A stretch of 64,000 nucleotides of DNA from Scatophagus argus (lineage: Eukaryota; Chordata; Actinopteri; Scatophagidae), in NCBI RefSeq assembly GCF_020382885.2, contig NC_058493.1, positions 28,216,999-28,280,998 of the forward strand, in the 5' to 3' direction. The notes below the pieces were generated by a model. It did not search any database. It saw nothing but the letters and a program-made list of their open reading frames with translations, and was not told where the DNA came from. Positions 1-33,200 of the stretch are shown here, piece after piece (position 1 is the first letter of the stretch; every line of letters begins with the position of its first letter). The translations under genes and the position numbers were made by a program.

Positions 1-22510
<22,510 letters not shown>

Positions 22511-22593
22511 CGCAGGCAGTTTCACATGCACAGAAATTGTTAAACCCCAGGATTACTGGGTGTGGACTGTCCAATCAGAACGCCGCAGACACA

Positions 22594-22632
<39 letters not shown>

Positions 22633-23055
22633 GCGCGCGCATACACACCCTTACACACACACAGTTCGTCATCAGTGCACCAGTTGTAGGGAACTCCTGA
22701 GCAGAAAGGCCACTTTTTAAACCCATTTTATGTACTTTGAAAACTGCACAGATTTTCATTTCTCCTTGTGGTTTATTGGCAGTTTTTAAAGACACAAAAA
22801 TCCATGCGAGAAGTGCATTTAGTGTTCATTTTCTTCCATTACTCCACATCCCATTTTCAGGGTTTCTGCATGGAGGTCTGTTGATTTGTTTGGAAATGTG
22901 TATAGAAGCAGGTGGCGGGGAGGATATTGTACATTGTGTAAAATGCTTCATTAGGAAAATGTTTTGCATAATATCCATATTTATTGTTTTCATTGCCTTT
23001 GCTGAGTTTCCCAATGCATACAAAAAAAACAATAAATGCTGCATAATTGATTTGT
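22511..23055 (+). other. herc1: herc1 3' UTR with poly(A) signal
   Basis: After the stop there is about 540 bp of non-coding DNA. It includes a (CA)n/(CG)n run at 22588-22632 and ends at a canonical AATAAA at 23031-23036 on the + strand. Cleavage is expected about 15-25 bp later. No other poly(A) signal of the canonical form was noticed closer to the stop. Confidence 0.7.
22588..22632. repeat. (CA)n/(CG)n microsatellite in herc1 3' UTR
   Basis: About 20 CA units followed by GCGCGCGC, inside the predicted transcript of herc1. Confidence 0.95.
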
Positions 23056-23104
23056 TCCTCTGCTGAGGTTTGCTGTTCCTAAGTGAAAAAAGGACAAACA
23101 TTTC

Positions 23105-24838
23105 AGAAAGCAGACGTCACATTTATTTCAGAAATACAAAATATCACAAAGGCCGTCTTTCAGGGGAGTAAATAAAGTGTGAAAAAACCACACTATGTAC
23201 ACGACGGAGAACCGCAACACGTCTGAGCAGAGCGTTTGAACTCTCGTTGGCAGCAGTTTTCTCGTCTTAATACGACACTCACACGAAAGTGATCGACTCA
23301 AACAGTTTCGCGGTGGCTTCAGTAGCGCCGAGATGGATCCGAACCGCCTCCACGGTGAGGCCAAAGCCCGCCCGGCCCGTGACGCCCCCCCGTTCGGACT
23401 CGACTCGTGCACCAGAGAGAAAGACGTTTTTAAAAGCTCCTGACTGAACTGCTGTGGCGTGAACTTATCTGCTTTATTTGACCGTTTGTTCACGTTCGTC
23501 CTCGGCTGTTGTGTTGAGCTGCTGCTCATTAATACCAAACACTTCCTGACTTTGCTGCTTCATAGTAAAAGACTTTAAATAACAACATAATCCATAATCC
23601 TCGTTGTTCGCAGTTTCACGGAGGAACTACTTTCCTTGCGTATCGTCGTGCATCTACTCGTGGACAGAAACTGCTGTGACTGTGCAGCCAAACGTTCTGA
23701 ATTGGCGAGAAAAAGCGACGAGCGCTGAGTCAGAGGGGCGTTCAGGAACAAAACAGGCTGCTGCACGTTCCAAAGTTACGCTCTGGTGACGGTTAATCAC
23801 TCCTCCTGGCCTCAGCCGTCTGAGACGAGCCAAAGCTTTGGCGTCTTCCACGAGGACCGTGAAGCAGTCGGCGCTGCTGTCAGTGCGCATGCGAGTGTTG
23901 TATTAAGAATAACTTGAAAACATGTTGGATTTGTGGCAGAAGATGTTTCTAAATTTGCTCTGGGGTGTCTGTGATGGTTCGGTCTCATAACGACATTCAA
24001 ACAGGCACTGGTGACTAAATACGCTCTGTTACTGGAAGTCCTCGCCAGCCTGAAAACCTTTTAAAACCACGCAGGTTAAAGCGGCGCTGGATGGCAGTTC
24101 AGTGTCACGTTCGCTGACGTTCCGTGGGTGTTCGGTCACCTGCTGCTGTTTAAATGAATGAATTCCAGCAGCTGACTCTGGACTCATTTGTGCACATGGT
24201 GACAGATTTAAACACTGGCCAAATGAACGTAGTGTCATACTGATTTGATTTTGTCCGGCCCTGCAGTTTCGGAGGTGTGCTGTTCTCACCCGACAGCGAT
24301 GCTGTGCGAGTCGTCTCTGGTGTCAGCATGAGGTAGAGGACTCGTTAAAGACCTAAAGAGAAGCAGGTAACAGTCAGCGTGTTCAGGTACGGAACTCTGA
24401 CGTCGTGTGCTTTCAGTCACATTCAGATCCTTAAACGCGGTCCGTGTTCTCACGATCCCTGACTGTTCGTTCCCTCAGTCTGGTGTCGAGGGTCTCGGTA
24501 ACGACCCCCCTCATCGACTTAACCTCTGAACTCATCCATCCAACTCAGACATCAGTGAAAACTGGAGGTCCAGCGTTTGCCTTTAAAAACATCCTGAACA
24601 GCCAGCTTTTAAACGAGGTTCCACGTTGTCACGTTTTTGTCACATTCGGATTCTTTCCGTTCGCCCTAAAGAACCTGAAATCCATCAGCTGTAGATTTTA
24701 AAAAGATGCAGAAGACTTTGAAACATGCTTTTTTTAAGGCCTTTTAGTGTCTTCAGGAAGCCATGTTGGGGGGGCCTGAGTCTCACACAGATCTGACCCC
24801 AGATCAGCGCATGAAGCGTCCGCTCAAACTGCAGGCGG
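23105..24838 (-). other. ciart: Predicted ciart 3' UTR
   Basis: The - strand downstream of the ciart stop has no coding sequence. A TTTATT on the + strand at 23122-23127 gives AATAAA on the - strand, placing the end of the transcript near 23.1 kb, about 1.7 kb after the stop. Use of a nearer site cannot be excluded. Short ORFs here on either strand have no recognisable protein pattern. Confidence 0.45.
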
Positions 24839-27167
24839 CTACGACAGCCAGCCTCCGTCTCCTCCCGCAGTCCTGGGAGCGATGATGCTCTCCTTCGCCT
24901 GCAGGAGTCTTTCCAGACACGGCGAGCTGATCTTGAAGGCCAGAGGCCTCTGGTTGAGTCGAGGGTCGACGTGGAAGCGGCGCAGGGCCTCCGTGTGGAA
25001 GTCGGTGCTGGAGGAGACGGCATCGTCCTGCGTCACTTCCTGGCTGCAGCGTGCGGGCGGAGGGGAGGCTGCGCATCGGCCGAGCGTCGATTCAGGAGTT
25101 TTCAGGGAGCAGATGGGCGACGTGTGGAGCCATTTCAGGTGGGTGGAGGAGTACGAGCAGGCGAGAGTCGACTCCGCGTCTGAGGAGCGGAGCGACGCCA
25201 CAGAGGGTGGAGGAGGGGAGGCACTGCTGTGATGCTGCTGCAGAGACAACAAGAGGATTACATCAGATTTATACTGACGCTCACCAACAAGTCGGGGCAG
25301 TAAACATCAGACGCTACGTCAGCAGCACTGTCCAATCACGTGGGTTTTAATGATCACTGCTGCAGGTGAGTGAACACACATACAGCGATGAGGGTGGAGA
25401 ACATCCACCGTTCAGCTTCCTGTTTACTGAGTGAGTGAACGTCTCCTCGGGAGCTGACGCAGTGAGTTAACACAGTAATAACCTGCTTTCACTCCTCACA
25501 TCCTAACGTGAAGGCTGATAATCCCCACGCTCTGTCCAATCACAGGCCGTCGCAGGGCCGACACGCCGTGTGACGGCCATCACAAACCCTCTCGTTACTG
25601 ACTGACCACGAACAGGTGCTGAGCGTTCAGCTGGACAAAATGTGCTCCACGAACTCCTCAGAAAACTAAGACAAATTGAAAATTAAGACGTTTGATGGAC
25701 GACTTGTGGACAAAACGATAACATGCTGGTTTCTGGTTCAGTACTGCAAAAACAGCACACAAAGATGAAGAAGCTCACCAGTTATTGATCTTTTTAGCCT
25801 GTTGGACAGTCGACTAATCGCCGCAGCTCCGATAACTACTCACTACTGCAGTATTTACTATGTACTGTAGTATGCGGCACGTAATATAGGATCGGTACCA
25901 CCTCGAGGTCTGCTGCAGGATCTAACAGACATACGAATCGATTCAGGACAGACTGACAGGCCATTTTTAGCCAAACAGCAGAAATCTGACGCCAAAGAAT
26001 TAAACCAGCAGGAATGATTTGTTTGCGTTCTTCCACGCTCGTTTCGCTGGATTTATTTTGGATTCGTCTTTAACTTTTCTTATGAAATGCTGGAAATCGC
26101 TGCCAGTAAAAATACATAAACACCTTCAGCTGTCCTCTTCCAGGATTCTGTTACATAATCCGACTCTCCTCACCGAGACTCGTTACTCAGAACTGAAGCT
26201 CCATAAACAGCAGATTAACTGGACAGAACTGGATTTTGATCTTTTATTTGGCTGCAGCTGACTGCCATTGCTGACTGACCTACCAGCTATTTTCTCTATT
26301 AATAATCTAGAAAATGTTTGGAAATCATCCCCCACGAGATCCCATCACTCCAAAACTCAAAAAGAAAAATATTCACATCTCAGAGGCTGAAACACGTGAA
26401 TTTTTTGCTTTCAGTTCTCAAAGGTTCCAGTCATGAAACATTTCTTTACCTTTTGCTTCTTAGGCGGACTGCAGTCGTCCGTCTGGGTCACATTCGGTTT
26501 GACGTGGGGGAACCAACTTTGAAGCATTTTCTCTATTTTCAGTACGATGCTGAGGAAGCGTCCGCTAGGAGAGAGAAGAGAAACGTGCTGGTTTATTTCA
26601 GTTATTTTAGAAGCTCTTCACGTGTTTCCTGTGCAAACATCTGATTTTGTAAACCCGTCTCTAAAGGTGAAGTGAAGGGACGGTAATTCTCCGTATGAAA
26701 TGAAAACACTTAAAGTAACGTGTGCTTCGGCACGGCACCGATGCTGCTCGGCGCCGCGGGGATGCCGACGGGACGCGGTGAAGTCATTTGTGTCTTCAGA
26801 CTGAATGTGACATCTGATCGGCGGAGGAGTTTTCAGCTGCAGATTACAGAGTCAGAGACGCCCTGCAGCTCAGATGGCTTACGGATGTCTCGCCAATGGC
26901 CATTACATAAGCCTCAGAGAGCCTCTGCCAACACGCTGGCCGCTCTGGCTCAGTCTGATTGGTGGACAACATGAAACAGCACAAAGGCTGAATAAATAAA
27001 AAGGCCTGTTGGGGGAGGCAGCAGCTGAACCGAGCCTGTCGACGTTCCCCTCCGCCTGCTGTGTGATGCTATGCCAGCACACGGACACATACGAGCATCA
27101 CATGACGTGTACGGAGGACGACGAGTAGAGCATGTTCAGGTCCACATGAGAAATGTGACCGCAGTGA

Positions 27168-27210
<43 letters not shown>

Positions 27211-30200
27211 CTGCAGCCCACACGTGGCAGCAGCGGGGGAAGGCCCTCGTTCCATTCACAGCCTATAAATAGAGCAGTAAGCCCTTGAGCGGCCTGATGA
27301 GGCCCCGCCCACTGCTCACAGCCCTGAGGTGGAGTTAAATAATCCGCACGCGCGCACACACACACACACACAGAGTTGACCCAAACCTGACCTCACACCG
27401 AGGCGTCACCATAACATCTAATGATTTACATTGTGGGACGTGGTTTGTTCCCATAAGGAGGTTATCAAGTCCCCACAGTGTGACTGTGCAAACAGATCAG
27501 GGTCCCCACGACGTCAGCATTACAAACAGACACACACACACACACACAACCCTCCGACATCACACGATACACTAATCAATACCAGCTTCGTGCACTGATT
27601 GATTTCATCAATGATTAATCTGCCAGTTTTTCTTTCAATCGATCACTCGTTTAGCAGAGGCGGAATTTAACAAAGTACATCTGCTCAAGTACTGCACTAA
27701 TGTACTTCCATTGTGTGTAACTTTATACTTCTACTCCGCTACATCTCAGCAGCAGATACGCTATATAGACAAAAGTATCCAGACAGACCTCTTCATGAGA
27801 ATATGATCAAACACATGTAGTGGAAGTACAAACTTCTTCTCTAAGAAACCCAACTTAAATAAAGGATAACGTTGGCCAGAAGGTGAGTTTTTGTTTTTGT
27901 TTGTGAGGTTTGCTGTTTCTGTCGTACTGGCAGAAGAAGAAGAAGAAGAACCAAAGTCTCGTTTCCATCTCTCACGAGCTGAACTCAAAAATCCTTCCTG
28001 CAGCAGATTTTTCTCCTCTCACGAGCAAAGCTGATTTTATTGCTGTAAATAATCTCAGCTAACTTTGACTTTTACAGCCTCCGACTGCCAGCGTCGCTGG
28101 GTTTGCTGCCATGTTTTGCCGCCTGCGCTCTGCCAACTGGGACACGCCGGAGCCTAAAAAAACATCCAACGTGATCCAGCGTCGGATGGCTGGAATGTTC
28201 CCCCCCGCCACCGCCGCCACGCCACGCCACAGGACGTGTGCGTGTTAAACCTGACAGTACTGGGACATGTCTGAAGCCACCTACGCTGCAGAGCTCCATG
28301 TGTGGTCCAGCTCAGACGCAGTGTTTAAACATAGATGTTCATCTCGCAGCCCACACTTCACTGTACGTGTCAGCAGGAAAACGTGTGAAGACGTTCAGTA
28401 TGGAAGACGAGAGCGGCAGACCTGCTGTTCGTCCTGTTGTGCACTTCAACAGAATGACTTTGGAATCATCTCAACAGCTTTGAGCAGACACGGAGGGACT
28501 GTCGGACAAATTTTCTAACTTTATGAACAACAACCCAACATTCATACACATTAAGACTTTTTCGTCCACGATGTTCCATGTCATCAGAATACGAGCTGCG
28601 GTGGAGTCTGAACGCAAACCTTCCTCCTGGTCTGCACTGACTTAAACTGAGCAGCGGACTGGGGGTTCAGGTTTAGGTTCAGGTTTTGTGTCTGTGCCTC
28701 AGACGGACTTCTCATGGCCGTTTAGTCTCACTGCTGAACTTAACGTGACCCTGGTTTGAATACACTTATTACTGTTTTTCTATTAGAATTTATATTAGCC
28801 AACTGGGACATTTTCCAGCTGACCTTTCCGCCTGTTCACAGCATGCTCACCAACTGCCACACGTGACAGCAGGCTGCTAACCTACACTATACAGACAAAA
28901 GTACTGGGACACACCTCTTTATTATTGACTCCAAGTGTGGTGTGGGTCTGTTCCTCAGGGTTTGGGCTCGGCCCCTGACCTCCAGTGAAGGGAAATCTTA
29001 ATGCTTCAGCATACCAAGACATTTTGGACAATGCTATGCTTCCAACTTTGTGGCAACAGACAACAACAACAACAAATGCTCTACTGCATGAATGGGCACA
29101 AATTCCCACAGAAACACTCCAACATGTTGTGGAAAGCCTTCACAGAAGAGTGGAAGCTGTTAGAGCTGCTGAGCTGTCTGTGTGTTTACAATGAGACGCA
29201 ATTAAAGTCCCTGTTGGTGTGATGGGCAGCTGTCCCAATACTTTTGTTCATATACATATAAATCTTCTGTCTGGCAGTGGAGCTGAACTGTTTCAGGGTT
29301 TTTCCCTCTTTTGTGTTGTGGTTAACAGCTTGGTCCACTCTTAGTTCAGTTATTTTAAGTTTTAATCGAGTTTGCTGTAAAGATAATTACTGTACTTTAA
29401 CTGTAACAGCCAATAATAGTTTGGTTTAAATGCTACATTTCTCTGCAGTCAAAGTGAAACCATGTGAAACCCGTCGCCCTTCACAGCAGCTTAACCATCT
29501 GATTTAAACTGCATCTGTCCGGTCCTGATAGAGTCGGCTCAGCTGGAAATCACAGAAGTGCATTAAATGACCTTCAAATGTTTTCCTGTGATTGTCAAAC
29601 TCCTCAGAGCGAAAGTCTGCCTTCAAAGGCCGAAACGAGCGCTTCCAAAGTGACGACGGAGGCCAGCTGCTTCGCTCGCCGTGTTCAGCGTGAGGACGTA
29701 CTTCATGTCCGTGACGTTACCGCGAGGTCGTGCAGAGTGCAGCCACGAGACGTGACGCAGGGGAAAATAAACACGTGTCCAGTTTGTCTTTTCGGCTATT
29801 GAAGTTTGACAGTCATTTCTGTTAGAGTGAAAGCAAAATTGCGTCTTTGTTACGTTCAGAGCTCATTAAAGCCGTTTGACATCAACGTTTTCTCTTTTAT
29901 GGGGATCACTGAACAGGATAAACTTCAGTACTGTGAGAATTTATTAGTAATTTTACATTTTAGACTGTATTTAATCTTGCCAGTGACAGAATGATGAAGT
30001 CCTGAATTTATTCCCTGACATCATTTACAAAAATAGGAGCCAAGCAAACAAAATGAATGACGTGAACCTCGTGTGCCAGCAGACAAGCTGTGCAAATACT
30101 CTAAATACTGAATTGAAAATGTCACTTAAATAAAAGTACGGAATCCGGAAACTGGACTCAAAGTAAAAGCACTCAGTATGCAGTAAAGTGTCCCCTGTTG

Positions 30201-33200
30201 TCCTGTTCTGTCTGACCTCAGATCAGCTGACTGTGGTTCCTGCAGGAGTTTCCTGCTGCAGCTGGCTGAGCTGCAGCTCATTTTGACTGCAGCTCATGAT
30301 TCTTTTCATTCTGGATTCATCTGGTGATTATTTTCTCCATTAATCCACTGTTTGTTTGGTTTGTAAAATTTAAAAAATAGCGAGAAATGTGATCACGGGA
30401 ACATTTGTGGTAACAAATTGTCAAAATAGCTGCCAATTAATATTCTGTTAATTGATTGATCAGCCTTCAGGTGTTCCTACATTTTCATTTTTTGTGTACA
30501 AAAAAAAAAATAACTAAAGCTGCCTAACTGTAGTGGAGTAGGTGAAGTATAAAGTACTTCAGTACTTCCCTCTGAGTTGTAGTAGGGTAGAAATACAAAG
30601 TAACATAAGCAAGCATCTCCTCGCTTTGGGCCTCGAGTCTGACCCATCTGGCCCCCACGTGGATGTGGATTTTCTTGCTCTCTGCTGTTTCTACTGCAGC
30701 GCACTGACGAGCAGACGCTGAGGCTGCTGGAGGCGCTCTAATGTACTTACCCCACGTTTGGATTCTGAAGGACGCCCGTTATTCTCTGGATTCGGTCCAT
30801 GGCGACGCTCTCCTGAAAGCTGCTGAGACCTGCAGGAGAACAAAAAGACAAAGAAATCTGCTGAGAGTCCTCGTCAACCTCGTCTCCAGTTCTGACCCTC
30901 CTTCTGCATTGCTGTCCCTCCCTCCGTCGACCAGAGGGGGCGTCCGCAGAGGGACAAGCTGGACCGCCAGCTGCAACATGCTACAACTGGACCGCCGGCT
31001 GTAACGTGGGAAGGACCAGTGGACTGAGCCAAGCTAGCAGTGTAGCTTAACGCTGGTCAGTCCAACACTTTGGTCCAAACTGAAACATCTGAACAGCTAC
31101 AGCAGACTGTCGTCAGAGAGCCAACCCTCCAGACTGCCTTCTCCATCTAGCGCCATCATCAGGTCAAACATTTTCATTTATCTGACACTTTGGTTCAAAG
31201 ACAGCGGGGCTCCCATCAGCCTCAGCTGTACCCTGTTGTTGACTGTATTCTCGTGTAAAGTAAAAAAGGATTTACTGTAAAAAGTCAGGACTCAGAGACG
31301 TTTTGGAGAGAAAAACAAATGGCGCCCCCTGCACTGTGATATTCATCAAACATACCTACGAGGTGCGGGTTTAAGCAGGGTTTCTTACATTTGGAGTGAA
31401 CATTTCAGAGTGAAAATACCTCATGATGGGATGCTGACTGTTTGAGAGCTTCATCTCTCACCTGGCCTCGTATTTGATGGCGTTTGCGTGCAGGACGGCC
31501 GCAAACCGCCGTCCTTCAGCTCATATCCCACCTAAAGCGGGATTCGGCACAGCCGAGCGTCTTTGATCCACTCTTTCATCTGTGAAGCAGTCTTAGTTTA
31601 AAAGGATCTTAAATGACTCGTGAGGCCTTTGATCCTTTCTTTAGCCGCCTGTAATTTTCAGCGTGTTCTCGGCCTCTTTCATCGTGGACGCACAGTTTTA
31701 ATGATTCCCAAATGAACACAAGACTTTCTTCAGTCCCTCAGTGAATCCACTGAATGTGTTTTCATAACGCAAATCGATTTGTAATGAATAATGTGTTTAA
31801 TTTTGGTATTTTATAACTATAAAACATCTTCATCTAACGTGGACTCCACTGGGAGTAAAGGAGGACTGGGACAAACCATTTGCACAGGTGTAAAACGGAC
31901 GGAGAAAGATGAGTTTTCTGAGTGGATCAGAAGCAGAGACTCAAACCAAACGGCTGACCGTCTTCTGAGCCCACTGAGCTCGTGGTGGACTACAAAGCTT
32001 CAGGTACGGACGCTGCTGCAGAGAAGCCACAGACTGAGCCGTGGAGGCGTCACACACATGTTCAGATCCAATCAGCCATAATTAGTGCACGAATTCTTCA
32101 GCTGAACTTTGACCTCCAAATCCCGATCATTCAGATTCAGATGTTTTAATTCATGTGCTAAGAAAGAACTCATCTTTGTGATGTTTCCCCAAAAACAAAC
32201 TGCACTGAAAGTGACAACACTTTGCTCTTACATATTTACAGTTTGCTGGATGCACATGTGGGATACATGTGGTACATGTGGGTATTCAGTTCAATTCAAT
32301 TCAAATTTATTTAGTGCCAAGTGCCAATTCATAACAGAATTATCTCAAGACACTTTACAGGTGTGTAAACAACACATGAAAAACATTCATGTGGGTATTC
32401 AATGGTTATCCTGAATTTAATTTCCTGTGTGTGAAGATGTGTAGCTGTGTAGGTATTCAATGTGTGTGTTATGGTGATGTAAATTAAATATGGCTGACTG
32501 CAGTCAGGTGCTGTTAGCTTAGCTTAGCATAAAAGCTGGATGCAGGGGGAAATGGCCTCCCTGACTTTCTCAAACTCTGACTTCACTTGCTGCATTGTTC
32601 TAAGCTGTATATGAACAGAGGACACATCGAGGTTTCGGGGGAACAACATGCCGTTTCTCAGAGAACAACAGTGAGATGCAGCAGCTTCCTGGAAACTCTG
32701 GTTCATCAGCAGATGCAGCATGTTAAGTCTCCCTGAAACATCTCAGTTTGTTTGGAGATTAAACAAACAAGATACCAAAGTCACACTGGCTGTTTCCTTC
32801 TGCTTCTATTCTTTATGCTACGCTACGCTAACCACGACACACCTGATATCCATCTTCTCGTTTCACCCGGTGGCCAATGAGAGTGTGTTGGACTGTCCGG
32901 CGTCTCCACAGCCCACTGTGTGTTTCTTTTTGAACAAACCTGCCTGTGAGCTGCTGAGCTTAGCAGGAGGGGAAGCTGAAAGCTGGAGTGAGACACTTAC
33001 GTTCAGAGTACCTGCCTGATCTCAGGCCCCGCAGGATGGACGACAGAGGCTGGATGTAGCACTGCAGCTCCACGCACTGAGCGGAACAGAAAACTGAGTT
33101 AGCATTCATGCTATCACTGCTGCTCCACATAAAGTGCTTTCTAATGGCTACTTAGGTGTACCAGTCCACCGCAGAGCTGCTCTGCTTATTGCCTTCCTAA

